Shown in pieces: positions 29,190 through 38,238 of a stretch of 64,000 nucleotides of DNA. The stretch spans positions 512,327 to 576,326 of the forward strand of contig NZ_GL878519.1 of NCBI RefSeq assembly GCF_000194985.1, in the 5' to 3' direction. The notes beneath the pieces are model-generated. The model was given only the letters and a program-made list of their open reading frames with translations, ran no database searches and was not told the origin of the DNA. Made by a program: the position numbers and the translations under genes. Within the stretch, counting starts at the first letter, position 1, and every line of letters starts with the position of its first letter. The DNA comes from Dialister micraerophilus DSM 19965. GTDB taxonomy: Bacteria > Bacillota > Negativicutes > Veillonellales > Dialisteraceae.

Positions 29190-29855
29190 TTACTCGACAC
29201 TCGATTTCAAATAAATCGACACGAGGGTGGTAAATATGTAAGACTGAATCAACCCCACGAAAAGGCTGAATGCAATCCAGATAATAGGTACTAACCACGG
29301 CGCCATGAAACACAAAATTTCAAGCAGAATTTCACCTGCCAAAATATTTCCGAACAGACGCATTGCCAATGTAATAGGCTTTGATATCTCTTCAACTACA
29401 TTGATAACTACAAAGAACGGCATCGGTTGGAAAAAATGTTTAATCCAATGTCCAAATCCGCTGTTTTTAATTTTGAAGAAATGAACGAACAGCGATGATC
29501 CTATAGCCAGTCCCAATGTCGTATTTACATCGTTTGTAGGTGATGCCGTTAAATGTTCTGTCGGCAACAATCCTATTTCGTTTGCTACGAATATAAACAT
29601 GAATAATGTAAGAAGTACATAAACTACTTGTCTGTAGTTTTTTCCCACATTCTTTTCAAACTGGTCGCAGAGTGCTTCAATAACAAATTCTACCGCATTT
29701 TGAATTCCGCTCGGAACCAATGCTCTTCCTCTACTTGCCATAAAGACAACAATGAAAACTATAATAGCTGTAAGCCATGTAGTAAAGAGAGTGTCCAAAT
29801 TGACACCCATACCCAAAAATTGTGCAACAACGTGTGTACCCGTATGAAGATGCAT
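29190..29855 (-). CDS. atpB: F1Fo ATP synthase a subunit
   Basis: Stator channel subunit, 221 aa with about five membrane helices. The essential arginine lies in ITLAMRLFGNILAGE. GGAGGTGAGATT precedes the ATG. It is followed by atpE in the usual BEFHAGDC order. Confidence 0.97.
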   Translation of the reverse strand: MHLHTGTHVVAQFLGMGVNLDTLFTTWLTAIIVFIVVFMASRGRALVPSGIQNAVEFVIEALCDQFEKNVGKNYRQVVYVLLTLFMFIFVANEIGLLPTEHLTASPTNDVNTTLGLAIGSSLFVHFFKIKNSGFGHWIKHFFQPMPFFVVINVVEEISKPITLAMRLFGNILAGEILLEILCFMAPWLVPIIWIAFSLFVGLIQSYIFTTLVSIYLKSSVE

Positions 29856-29896
29856 AATCTCACCTCCTCCCTCTTACGAGAATGTCAAGAAAAGAT

Positions 29897-30280
29897 TTAT
29901 TTCTTAATAACATTGACCGCACGTTCAAATAATGACGCCAGCGGCAATGAAAGTAAGCCACCTATAAGACCGATTACGTTAAGCGGTGTATAGATTACAA
30001 CTACCGCCGCTATTACAATCTCAAGTATAAATCTCAATCCGGCATAACCTGCAATTTTTTTACCTATTGCGGTCGGTTCTGCATCTTTCGATACCCATTT
30101 AAAGTATCGAATTCTCAATACATAGAAAAAAGCAGCATGGAAAAATGATCCTATTGCCCATGCAAGACCGGCTTTCCAACCCCATATAACTGTAATTAAT
30201 GCAGTCCCGATAATAAGCATGCCGGTAAGCCAAATAATCATTCGCTTTGCATACATAGGGAAAGTCTGATCATACATCAT
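29897..30280 (-). CDS. atpI: ATP synthase subunit I-like membrane protein
   Basis: A 127-aa protein with four predicted membrane helices, located between atpZ and atpB where atpI/UncI genes are found. AtpI proteins help assemble the c-ring. The assignment rests on length, topology (WAIGSFFHAAFFYVLRIRYF) and position rather than a strong motif. Confidence 0.8.
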   Translation of the reverse strand: MMYDQTFPMYAKRMIIWLTGMLIIGTALITVIWGWKAGLAWAIGSFFHAAFFYVLRIRYFKWVSKDAEPTAIGKKIAGYAGLRFILEIVIAAVVVIYTPLNVIGLIGGLLSLPLASLFERAVNVIKK

Positions 30281-30283
30281 TTG

Positions 30284-30523
30284 TCATTTCTTCTCCAACA
30301 TCTGCTTTATTAATGATAATAGTCCTAAAATCGCACCGAAAACCGTTCCGAGCATTACGCCGAACGGTCCTGATGCCAAATATTTATCACAAGTATCTCC
30401 AAGCCAAAATCCTATAGCTATAAAAATCAAAAGTGTTATTCCCGCTGCCGCTGCAGATGCAACGATATGTACAGGATTGAATTCGGATTTTTTACCGCTT
30501 TCTTTTTTAACTTTTTGTTTCAT
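30284..30523 (-). CDS. atpZ: AtpZ-like small membrane protein
   Basis: A 79-aa protein with a basic N-terminus and two membrane helices (SAAAAGITLLIFIAIGFWLG and GPFGVMLGTVFGAILGLLSL), fitting the AtpZ family (PF09527), which in some bacteria functions with AtpI in c-ring assembly or Mg2+/Ca2+ transport. First gene of the atp operon. Confidence 0.85.
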   Translation of the reverse strand: MKQKVKKESGKKSEFNPVHIVASAAAAGITLLIFIAIGFWLGDTCDKYLASGPFGVMLGTVFGAILGLLSLIKQMLEKK

Positions 30524-30577
30524 AACCGTACCTATATTTGCAACTCGGCCGATAAATGTAATTTATACAAATTAAAG

Positions 30578-30605
30578 ATTGTACGCAAACGGCATACAAC
30601 TTCAA
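30578..30605 (-). promoter_or_regulatory. Predicted atp operon promoter
   Basis: Minus strand TTGAAG (30600-30605), 16-nt spacer, TACAAT (30578-30583), 55 nt before atpZ. No terminator is visible between wecB and atpZ, so read-through is also possible. Confidence 0.5.
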
Positions 30606-30655
30606 TAAATAAGCATAATACCACTTACACATTCCCTATTGTATCATAAGAAATC

Positions 30656-31798
30656 TTACTTTGCTATAAATAAAGACGGTTTTTTATTACTTATTTTTTC
30701 TATATACAAGAGAGTTTGCACAATTCTTTGTGACGACTTTCCGTCTCCGTAGGGATTTACAGCTTCCGACATTTTGCGGTATTCATCTTGTAAGGTCAAT
30801 AATTTATACGCTTCATTGTATATTTTATCTTCATCGGTTCCCACGAGCTTTACGGTACCGGCATTTATTGCTTCCGGTCGTTCGGTCGTATCACGAAGTA
30901 CAAGTACGGGTTTACCCAAACTCGGCGCTTCTTCCTGTATTCCTCCCGAATCCGTCAAAACTATGTCGCATCTTGACATAAGGTTGGTAAACGGTTCATA
31001 TTCCATAGGTTCAACGAGGTGTATATGAGGTATTCCCAAAAGTTCCTCTCTTACAGATTTTCTTACCAAAGGATTTCTGTGTACGGGAAATACTACTTCC
31101 GTATCCGGTACATCTTTCACGAGTCTTTTCAATGCACGATATACATGGTGCATCGGTGCACCCAAATTTTCTCTTCTATGTGTAGTCACAAGTATTACAC
31201 GCTTATGTTCTTCTATGTTTTGTATTTCTTTATCTTCAAATTCGTAATCTTTTTTCACCGTATGAAAAAGTGCATCTATTACCGTATTTCCTACAACGAA
31301 AACGGTATCGGGATTCTTGCCTTCACGAAGGAGATTTGATTGTGCAAATTCCGTGGGTGCAAAGTGTATATTTGCAACAACTCCGGTCAATCTTCGATTT
31401 GCTTCTTCAGGAAACGGGGATCTCAAATTACCCGTACGAAGTCCAGCTTCCACATGTGCAACTTTTATTCCTTTGTAAAATGCTGCAAGTGCGGCGGAAA
31501 ACGTTGTAGTCGTATCTCCATGTACGAGTACATAATCAGGTTTTTCTTTTTCAAGGACTTCTTCAAGTCCGCAAAGTACACGTGAAGTTATGTCGTACAA
31601 AGATTGACTTTTTTTCATTATGTCCAAGTCGTAATCTACCGGCAAATTAAATAAATCTACCACTTGGTCGAGCATTTCACGATGCTGTGCGGTTAAGCAT
31701 ACTTTTACATCGAATTCTTCATGTTTCAAAAGTTCTTTCACTACCGGTGCCATTTTTATAGCTTCCGGACGTGTGCCGAATATTGTCATAACCTTCAC
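30656..31798 (-). CDS. wecB: UDP-N-acetylglucosamine 2-epimerase (non-hydrolysing)
   Basis: Interconverts UDP-GlcNAc and UDP-ManNAc for envelope polysaccharide. The 380-aa GT-B-like protein has FGTRPEAIKMAPV, HVEAGLRTGN, TTHRRENLG and the UDP-binding DSGGIQEEAPSLGKPVLVLR. Its start overlaps the wecA-like stop by 4 nt, so UDP-ManNAc supply and lipid-carrier loading are coupled. Confidence 0.96.
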   Translation of the reverse strand: MKVMTIFGTRPEAIKMAPVVKELLKHEEFDVKVCLTAQHREMLDQVVDLFNLPVDYDLDIMKKSQSLYDITSRVLCGLEEVLEKEKPDYVLVHGDTTTTFSAALAAFYKGIKVAHVEAGLRTGNLRSPFPEEANRRLTGVVANIHFAPTEFAQSNLLREGKNPDTVFVVGNTVIDALFHTVKKDYEFEDKEIQNIEEHKRVILVTTHRRENLGAPMHHVYRALKRLVKDVPDTEVVFPVHRNPLVRKSVREELLGIPHIHLVEPMEYEPFTNLMSRCDIVLTDSGGIQEEAPSLGKPVLVLRDTTERPEAINAGTVKLVGTDEDKIYNEAYKLLTLQDEYRKMSEAVNPYGDGKSSQRIVQTLLYIEKISNKKPSLFIAK

Positions 31799-32853
31799 GA
31801 CTTTTTTCCTCCGTTCGTTTCACATTCCTTTTTTTGATTTCTTTTACCGCTCATTACTCCCAATTTTTTTACCCATATAAGAAATAGAATCAGTGCAATC
31901 AACGCAAGCAATACACCTATCCACAAACTTAAATGTATAACGAGTAATGCAAAGCATGAGAAGAATGCCGTAAGCGCATACATTATCAAAACAACTTGTT
32001 TTTGACTCAAACCTTGCGCAAGTAATCTGTGGTGCAAATGATTTTTATCCGGTGAAAAAATCGGTACTCCGGACAATTTACGTCTTACAATCGCAAGAAG
32101 TGTATCCATAATAGGCACCGTAAGTGCGATAAGCGGCACCAAAAGTACTGCCATGGCGGCAGTTTTCACCGCTCCTATTACCGACACCGCAGCAATAACG
32201 TATCCCAAAAACATGGATCCGGTATCACCCATAAATATTTTTGCGGGATTGAAATTGTACTGCAAAAACGCTATACAAGATCCCGACATTGCAATCATTG
32301 CCGCCGCCGGTATCCATTGTCCCATTTGAAATGCCATCAACGCAATTGCAATGGATGCGATAGATGCGACTCCGGCAGCCAAACCGTCCAGTCCGTCAAT
32401 CAAATTTACCGTATTTACAAATCCCACTATCCAAAATATGGTAAGAGGAACTGAAATAAATTCGGATAAATATATCATTCCGAAGTAAGGAAGTACCAAC
32501 CATTTTATACTTACACCGAAAACACATACCAATACTGCCGCAGATATTACTTGTCCGGCCAACTTTACTTTTGCCGGCAATGAAAATTTATCATCCGATA
32601 TACCCACAAGCACCAAAACGGTAGCACCTATAAGAATTCCCGTCATTTCATAAGTCAATCCTATGGTTGAAACAACGGAAACGACAAATCCCGCATATAT
32701 CGCCAATCCACCCAAACGCGGTATCAAACCATGATGAACTTTTCTGGCATTCGGCTTATCTACTGCTCCCCACTTTACTGCAAGAGTCTTGACTAACGGT
32801 GTCAATACAAATGTAACCGCAAGTGCAGTAATGAAGGTCCATACATATGCCAA
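31795..32853 (-). CDS. Undecaprenyl-phosphate GlcNAc-1-phosphate transferase (WecA/TagO family)
   Basis: Initiates envelope glycan synthesis by moving a sugar-1-phosphate from a UDP-sugar to undecaprenyl phosphate. The 352-aa polytopic protein has about ten helices, the catalytic aspartates in LIDGLDGLAAG, the IFMGDTGSMFLGY motif and the substrate-recognition DKNHLHHRLL. The start is TTG at 32853 with GGAGGTG 7 nt upstream. WecA and TagO cannot be separated on sequence alone. Confidence 0.93.
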   Translation of the reverse strand: MAYVWTFITALAVTFVLTPLVKTLAVKWGAVDKPNARKVHHGLIPRLGGLAIYAGFVVSVVSTIGLTYEMTGILIGATVLVLVGISDDKFSLPAKVKLAGQVISAAVLVCVFGVSIKWLVLPYFGMIYLSEFISVPLTIFWIVGFVNTVNLIDGLDGLAAGVASIASIAIALMAFQMGQWIPAAAMIAMSGSCIAFLQYNFNPAKIFMGDTGSMFLGYVIAAVSVIGAVKTAAMAVLLVPLIALTVPIMDTLLAIVRRKLSGVPIFSPDKNHLHHRLLAQGLSQKQVVLIMYALTAFFSCFALLVIHLSLWIGVLLALIALILFLIWVKKLGVMSGKRNQKKECETNGGKKS

Positions 32854-33062
32854 AATAACACCTCCAAAAAGTTTATGTATTTAAGTTTACGTCTTTATAC
32901 TACCATACAAAATAAAAAGGGACATATATATTTTACATTACTCATGTTATTATACAATTATTGTCTACTTGTATCAAAGAAATATTAAGATTTATAATCG
33001 ACTTATGACATAAGTCCATGATGATTTATAATGCAAATGGTATTACATTAATAAAACGTATA

Positions 33063-33125
33063 GAAAGAGCTTTAATTTTGAAAGAAAGAGCTTTAATTTT
33101 GAAAGAAGGAGCTTCAACTTTGAAT
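33063..33125 (+). repeat. Three tandem 21-bp copies of an RBS-TTG start module
   Basis: Two identical 21-nt units (33063-33083, 33084-33104) and a third diverged copy (33105-33125). Each has a purine-rich AAAGAG or AAGGAG followed 8 nt later by TTG, and all three TTGs are in frame with the glycosyltransferase. Confidence 0.8.
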
Positions 33126-34577
33126 TTTATAAAAAAACATCCATATATATGCTTGGGATTATTTTCACTTATAATTTTTTTACTCGGAAGTTACAATCTT
33201 CCCATAACCGATACGGTTGAGTCGAATTATGCTCAAACTGCAAAAGAAATGCTTATTGCAAAAGATTGGATATCACCGCAAATTTACGGAAGATATTGGT
33301 ATGACAAACCGATTTTTTACTATTGGGAATTGATGATTTCATTTTCCGTATTCGGTTTTACGGAAATTGCGGCACGTATACCCGGAGCCGTTTTCGGTAT
33401 GCTCGGAGTGCTTTTCACCTATAACTTCACTTCAAAAGTTTACAGTCGAAAAACGGGATTTCTTGCATCGTTTATTTTAATTTCGTCTTTTGAAATGTCG
33501 CTTTTAACTCATTCGGTACTTACCGATGTAACGCTGTTTTTGTTTATGAGTATGTCGGTAGCGTATTTTTACTTGGGTTATACACAAAACAAAAATTATT
33601 ATTACTTGTGCTACATTACCGCTGCACTCTCGACTTTGACAAAAGGTCCTGTCGGACTTGCACTTCCGGGACTTGCTTGTGTAATCTTCCTTTTGTACAA
33701 AAAAGATATTAAAGAACTTCTCAAGGTAAAACTCATCTTCGGAATAATTCTTTTCTTGATTATTACATCAAGTTGGTACGGAACAATGTACGGTATACAC
33801 GGAAACGATTTCCTGCTTAATTTCTTCGGAGTTCATAATTACCTTCGTGCGACGGTTTCCGAGCATCCTGCACAGAATGTATGGTACTTCTACATACTTA
33901 TGTTCTTTGTCGGATTTGCACCTTGGAGCTTTTTCCTTGTATACAAAATGTACAAAAAATATAGAGAAAAAACTCTTTCTTTCAAAAAATCTGACAGTTT
34001 ATTTCAGCTTTTGATAATTTATTCCGTTGTTGTTTTTGCATTTTTCCAATGTATAGCTACAAAGTATACGACTTATACATTCCCGATGTTGTTTGCACTT
34101 TCCATAATGACGGCAAAATTATACACTTCGAATTTCAAAAAAATAATAAATGTCTCCGTTGTTTTTTCCGTAATTTATACTTTACTTTTAATTTTTGCTG
34201 CACCGCCTTACATGGCCATGAACGCCGGCAAAGCAACGGGAGAATTTCTGAAGTTTGAAGCTTCATACGAAAAACCCGTTTACTTTTATGAAAATTACAG
34301 TACAAGTATGGTTTTTTACAGTGACAGAAAAATATATTCCACTGTCGAGGATAACGAGTTTGAAGATGTAAAACCCGGAAAATTGGATTGGAACGCAAAA
34401 AATGTTATGCCTCTTATAAAAAAGAGTACGGCATTAAACGACAAAGATTGCTACATAATCACGAAAAATAAAAAAATCGATAAATTCAAAAATGAAATAA
34501 GTAAAATAAAGGGTGCGAATATACAAATTGTAAAAAGTGATGCAAGTTATACAATTTGGCACAAAACACAGAAATAA
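33120..34577 (+). CDS. GT39 family glycosyltransferase (ArnT/PMT-like)
   Basis: A ~485-aa polytopic membrane enzyme that uses lipid-linked sugars, related to ArnT and protein mannosyltransferases. The acceptor/donor-site acidic residue lies in ITDTVESNYAQTAKEM after the first helix, and KPIFYYWELMI follows. About 11-12 helices are followed by a C-terminal soluble domain (~380 onward). The best start is TTG at 33120 with AAGGAG 8 nt upstream; the ORF opens at ATG 33018 but without an RBS. It diverges from the wecA-wecB pair, consistent with envelope glycan work. Confidence 0.9.
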   Translation: MNFIKKHPYICLGLFSLIIFLLGSYNLPITDTVESNYAQTAKEMLIAKDWISPQIYGRYWYDKPIFYYWELMISFSVFGFTEIAARIPGAVFGMLGVLFTYNFTSKVYSRKTGFLASFILISSFEMSLLTHSVLTDVTLFLFMSMSVAYFYLGYTQNKNYYYLCYITAALSTLTKGPVGLALPGLACVIFLLYKKDIKELLKVKLIFGIILFLIITSSWYGTMYGIHGNDFLLNFFGVHNYLRATVSEHPAQNVWYFYILMFFVGFAPWSFFLVYKMYKKYREKTLSFKKSDSLFQLLIIYSVVVFAFFQCIATKYTTYTFPMLFALSIMTAKLYTSNFKKIINVSVVFSVIYTLLLIFAAPPYMAMNAGKATGEFLKFEASYEKPVYFYENYSTSMVFYSDRKIYSTVEDNEFEDVKPGKLDWNAKNVMPLIKKSTALNDKDCYIITKNKKIDKFKNEISKIKGANIQIVKSDASYTIWHKTQK

Positions 34578-34583
34578 AAAAAG

Positions 34584-34645
34584 AGATGACTTTGCAAAAT
34601 GATACCTTATCGAATATGACGGTATATCAAATCGCATTGTCATCT
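34584..34645. terminator. Hairpin terminator between GT39 and the alpha-CTD/sigma-4 gene
   Basis: AGATGAC (34584-34590) pairs with GTCATCT (34639-34645), with further imperfect inner pairing and A/T runs outside. Confidence 0.65.
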
Positions 34646-34657
34646 TTTTTCATGATT

Positions 34658-37351
34658 TCATTTTTTCATTTTTTCATATGTTTCATAATCCCGATAAACT
34701 CTCTTGTCTATAGGATCGTAGTGCAAATCGGTTTCTTTCATAAATTCTATTATTTTGTACATGTTTACATGTATGTTGTAGTAGTCGGCCAAAAGACGAT
34801 GAAGTTCTTCAAGGGAAATATATTTTCTGACTGAAAGCAGTACGGAAAGCATGTCCGACATTCTTATCTTTTCACGTCCTCTGTAAAACAGACGTGTTTT
34901 ACCCATTCTTCTGCACGAGAAATGTTCGTAATCTTCAGCAAGTATGGATACATAGAACCAATATCCGAATCCCGCATCGTCAATTTTGTGCGTAAATCCG
35001 TCTTTACGAAGTGATGTTACGGTGAAAAATTCTCCCGGTTTTACTTTTTCCGCTACCGCATTGCAATAGTCTTTCAATGTGTCTTTTGTTATTCCTTTTT
35101 CTTCCAATTTCCTTATATTTATGTATTTATGCGGTTCAAATTCAATTATTTCATATTTTGCACAAATGTCATAAAGTGTCGATATAAATGTCACGCAATT
35201 TCTTATGTGTCTGTTCAAATTGCCGATGTCTATTATATCGTCTTTCGTAAGCATGTGTTTGAAATAACTCAATGCCGAATCGTATGTATTTTTTATAATG
35301 TAACCCGTATATACTTTAAATCCCAGCGTTTTTAATGTATACGGATTTATCGCAGATATACTTTTATACGGAAATTGAGATTTGTATATTTGTTTTACTT
35401 CGAGTATCGCATAGCAATCTTGAGTAAGAAGTTCTTTCATCTTTTCAAATTCTTCATGAGGTAAATTGTCTGCCGACAATGTATAAATACCGTCATAAAA
35501 ATAATCGTCAAAGTTCTTCATGTAACTTCCTATTACCGTTTCAGCTTTTACACCGTATTGCTTTTCATACATTTTTGCAAAATCTTTTACCGAAATCGGT
35601 GCATATTGCAAAAGCATTTCCAATACTTGATTGTCGGTATTGGGATTTCCGAATTCCATTGTGGGCATTCTCCCGAATTTTATATATGTATTTTCTTTCG
35701 GGATTATCTTTTTGAGTAAATTATGAAATTCGTATTCATCATGTATATCGTATCTTCCCATGAGTTTAGGATAGTCATTTATAAATTTCAAAGTCGACAG
35801 TTCCACGTCTTCGTATTGCTCCAAATCCAATGTGTCGAATAAATCTTCATAATCTTGTCCGGCTATATCGTAATATCTGAAACTCTTTCCCTGATTCCAT
35901 AAAACGTAATTGCATTCACTCAATTGATTTATATATGCTCTGTCCTCTATCCAAAGCGCCGTTTCGTTATCTATACCGTTTTCCTTTAAAAAATTCATGT
36001 ATATTTCACGAAATTTGTCAAACCTCGTTTGTTCTTTGCAATACTTTTTCACTACGTACTTGACAAGTTCCGGACGATTTTTTCTTATTGCGGTCGCACC
36101 TATTCTTACATAATCTTTGTAAATTACGGGTTCGAGCATTTTTTTCATTTGCTGAGGTATGTTTTCGTCAAAAAGAATTTCTTCGTCCAGTTCTTTTTTG
36201 TCGCCGTTTTTTACTCCGCATATGGTTTTCAAGTACATATACGTTTCTACCGGTTCGGAAAACGCTTCACAAAATTCGTCTTCATTTATATGGTAATTTT
36301 CGTAAAGGTAAATATATTTGTTTTCTTTTACATCCGGAAAACCTGAAATTACCTTGCTTACTATTTGTCTTACACGTTCTCGTGTAAGATCGAATTCTTT
36401 TGCAACATCCTCAAGCGTTTTTCCGGAGAAACGGCTACGCACTATTTCTTTTGTCCTCTGTTTCGGTATTTTATCCAAAATTTCCGAAAAGGAAGGTAAG
36501 TAAAGACATATTTTCCCTTTTTCAAAGCAAATTATTTTCCCTTTTTCCATATTTTTCAAAATATCTTCCATAATTTCCGTTTTTTGCAGACATGCCGGAA
36601 TTATTTCAAATATTTCGCTTTTACTTGCATAATGATTTCTTTTCAGGAAAAATATTATTTTGCCGTTCAAAAACATTTTTATCGGCTCATATTCGATAAG
36701 CGATTTCAAAAATGTTTTTTCATCGTATCTGTTTGTGATGAATATGTGCAGAAGTTGCAATACTGCTACATTTTTATTTCGATTTACATACGGTACAAGT
36801 TCTTCAATTATACGGTTTAAAATTTTGTAATTTTTGAGAAGGAATTTCGCTTCTTCCGAGGTGGCTTTATCGTATAAATCTCTCGACTCCAATGTTTTGT
36901 AAAAGAAGTCCCACATGCTTTTATATTTCGCTATTCCCAGTGAATATATTTCAGATATGGATTTGTCCCACAGTTGGGTATAAAGAAATATATTTTTTTC
37001 GCAGAGTTTTTCTTTCATCTCGTCATCGAAGTCGCCTGCGCTTATAAGTAAATTTTCTTTCCTTATATTTTCATCTTTTTCAGATCTGCACTTCGTTTTT
37101 TCTTTTATGTCCAACGTACCTTTGTCTATAAGTATAAATTTGGAATTATCGCCCGTTTCAAGTTCTTTGAGAACTCTTTCCACTTCTTCCACACTGAGGC
37201 GTCCCATTCCGTAAATCATACTTAAATCATTGTTTTTGGCATATTCAATTAAACTTCCTATTGTATGAACTTCCGCTCGTCTTAAACAGTTGTTTGTTCT
37301 TGTCGAAAGCTCCAATACATCTATAAAATCATCTTTTGTTATGAATTTCAT
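34658..37351 (-). CDS. Large protein with RNA polymerase alpha-CTD-like and sigma-70 region-4-like modules
   Basis: An 897-aa protein without a known overall assignment. Residues ~12-62 match the alpha C-terminal domain: E. coli DNA contacts R265, N268, C269, G296 and S299 correspond to R18, N21, C22, G50 and S53. Residues ~298-336 match sigma-70 region 4.2, with TLEDVAKEFDLTRERVRQI carrying the -35-reading R/E/R triplet. No sigma region 2 core-binding motif is visible. The remaining ~550 residues are helical and include a repeated winged-HTH-like pattern near the end (SLEELHRLLADYYN). The start at 37351 gives a 7-nt spacing from GGAG. It is monocistronic with a strong promoter. Role unknown; transcription control or defence are possibilities. 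Confidence 0.85.
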   Translation of the reverse strand: MKFITKDDFIDVLELSTRTNNCLRRAEVHTIGSLIEYAKNNDLSMIYGMGRLSVEEVERVLKELETGDNSKFILIDKGTLDIKEKTKCRSEKDENIRKENLLISAGDFDDEMKEKLCEKNIFLYTQLWDKSISEIYSLGIAKYKSMWDFFYKTLESRDLYDKATSEEAKFLLKNYKILNRIIEELVPYVNRNKNVAVLQLLHIFITNRYDEKTFLKSLIEYEPIKMFLNGKIIFFLKRNHYASKSEIFEIIPACLQKTEIMEDILKNMEKGKIICFEKGKICLYLPSFSEILDKIPKQRTKEIVRSRFSGKTLEDVAKEFDLTRERVRQIVSKVISGFPDVKENKYIYLYENYHINEDEFCEAFSEPVETYMYLKTICGVKNGDKKELDEEILFDENIPQQMKKMLEPVIYKDYVRIGATAIRKNRPELVKYVVKKYCKEQTRFDKFREIYMNFLKENGIDNETALWIEDRAYINQLSECNYVLWNQGKSFRYYDIAGQDYEDLFDTLDLEQYEDVELSTLKFINDYPKLMGRYDIHDEYEFHNLLKKIIPKENTYIKFGRMPTMEFGNPNTDNQVLEMLLQYAPISVKDFAKMYEKQYGVKAETVIGSYMKNFDDYFYDGIYTLSADNLPHEEFEKMKELLTQDCYAILEVKQIYKSQFPYKSISAINPYTLKTLGFKVYTGYIIKNTYDSALSYFKHMLTKDDIIDIGNLNRHIRNCVTFISTLYDICAKYEIIEFEPHKYINIRKLEEKGITKDTLKDYCNAVAEKVKPGEFFTVTSLRKDGFTHKIDDAGFGYWFYVSILAEDYEHFSCRRMGKTRLFYRGREKIRMSDMLSVLLSVRKYISLEELHRLLADYYNIHVNMYKIIEFMKETDLHYDPIDKRVYRDYETYEKMKK

Positions 37352-37419
37352 TTCCATTCTCCAAATAATTTTATTTCCGTTCTGCGAATAATTACTTTCC
37401 CGTATATTTATTCATCTTT

Positions 37420-37448
37420 ATAATAGAACTTTAACTAAATTACGTCAA
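37420..37448 (-). promoter_or_regulatory. Predicted promoter of the alpha-CTD/sigma-4 gene
   Basis: Minus strand TTGACG (37443-37448), exact 17-nt spacer, TATTAT (37420-37425), about 60 nt before the start codon. Confidence 0.65.
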
Positions 37449-37475
37449 GAATGTAAATATTTCATTTTTCAGGTA

Positions 37476-37625
37476 AAGAAAAAACGACCCCGAGGGTCGT
37501 TTTTTTCACTAGGAGTGTAAAAAATAAAGGGAGTTAGAAAGGAGTGAGATTTATGATTGGGATTTCATAATCTCTTAACGGATTTTGTCCGTCTTTCTCT
37601 AAAAGCGTGGTTTTCCATCGCTTCC
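37476..37625 (-). ncRNA. Candidate CU-rich small RNA
   Basis: A self-contained minus-strand unit of about 150 nt. It has a promoter (TTTTCA, 17 nt, TATAAT at 37632-37637), then a hairpin AAGCG/CGCTT, then a three-way junction closed by TTAG-GAAAG/CTTTCTAA containing ACGGA/TCCGT and GAGATT/AATCTC hairpins. A single-stranded tract with ACTCC, ACTCCC and ACACTCC follows, then a terminator. No ORF is present. The CU-rich segments complement Shine-Dalgarno sequences, as in trans-acting sRNAs. No known family is recognised, and a role as a leader for the downstream gene is not excluded. Confidence 0.55.
37479..37505 (-). terminator. Strong terminator of the candidate sRNA
   Basis: A 12-bp perfect stem AAAAAACGACCC with its complement, loop CGA, T-run on the minus strand. 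Confidence 0.85.
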
Positions 37626-37631
37626 GAATTC

Positions 37632-37660
37632 ATTATAACAAATTTAAGTGCATTTGAAAA
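37632..37660 (-). promoter_or_regulatory. Predicted promoter of the candidate sRNA
   Basis: Minus strand TTTTCA (37655-37660), 17-nt spacer, perfect TATAAT (37632-37637). Confidence 0.5.
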
Positions 37661-37758
37661 GTCTTTTCAGAATATTTTTTAATAATAAATAAAATTTTAA
37701 TTTTATTTCTATTTTCAAGTTGTTTAAGCTTTTATTTTAGCTTATACCTAAATGTGTT

Positions 37759-38238
37759 TTATTTCATTTTTTCGAATGCGTCTTGCGCCGCTTCAAGGAA
37801 TTGTTTGTAGGATATTGTTGCGCCGGATATTCCGTCCACTTTTGAAATTTCCTGTTTCTGCAAAAGTGCTTGTGCGTATTCACCGTTTGCTTTTACTGCC
37901 GCTTGCGCTTTGTTGTAGAATGCTTTGTTTTCTATTTCTCCGTTTGTTTTTCCGTAGTCTTCACCTTTTACGGTTCCGTCTTTTTGTATTCCTTCAAATT
38001 GCACATCGGCTATTTTGTGATCTTTTATGGTTACTGTGAGTTTTCCTATTCCGCCTCTGTTGTCCGGTGAGCTGGTTCCCGTATATGTTCCGTCTTTTGC
38101 TTTTTCAAGTATTTCTTTTGTATTGTTCAATACATTTTTTTCATTTTCGTTTTCAGGTTTTGCGGAGTCGTTGTTTCCGCATCCTGCGCTTGCAATTGCA
38201 AGTGCGCTTGCCATCAACAAAAGTGTGTATTTTTTCAT
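37759..38238 (-). CDS. FMN-binding-domain lipoprotein (probable ApbE flavinylation target)
   Basis: A 159-aa exported lipoprotein: signal peptide with lipobox ASAGC, lipidated at C20. The single FMN_bind domain starts at DGTYTGTS and ends with DGISGATIS, where T141 in SGAT is the position to which ApbE attaches FMN by a phosphoester bond. It is the last gene of the iron operon, overlapping the ATPase by 4 nt, in the place where Campylobacter has thioredoxin-like genes. An apbE gene lies at the head of the same operon. Likely role: extracytoplasmic electron carrier for iron reduction or release. Confidence 0.9.
   Translation of the reverse strand: MKKYTLLLMASALAIASAGCGNNDSAKPENENEKNVLNNTKEILEKAKDGTYTGTSSPDNRGGIGKLTVTIKDHKIADVQFEGIQKDGTVKGEDYGKTNGEIENKAFYNKAQAAVKANGEYAQALLQKQEISKVDGISGATISYKQFLEAAQDAFEKMK

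Noticed and set aside
34658-37351. A true sigma factor
   Set aside because: Only a region-4-like helix is seen; no region 2 motif for core and -10 binding, and the length and alpha-CTD module do not fit.
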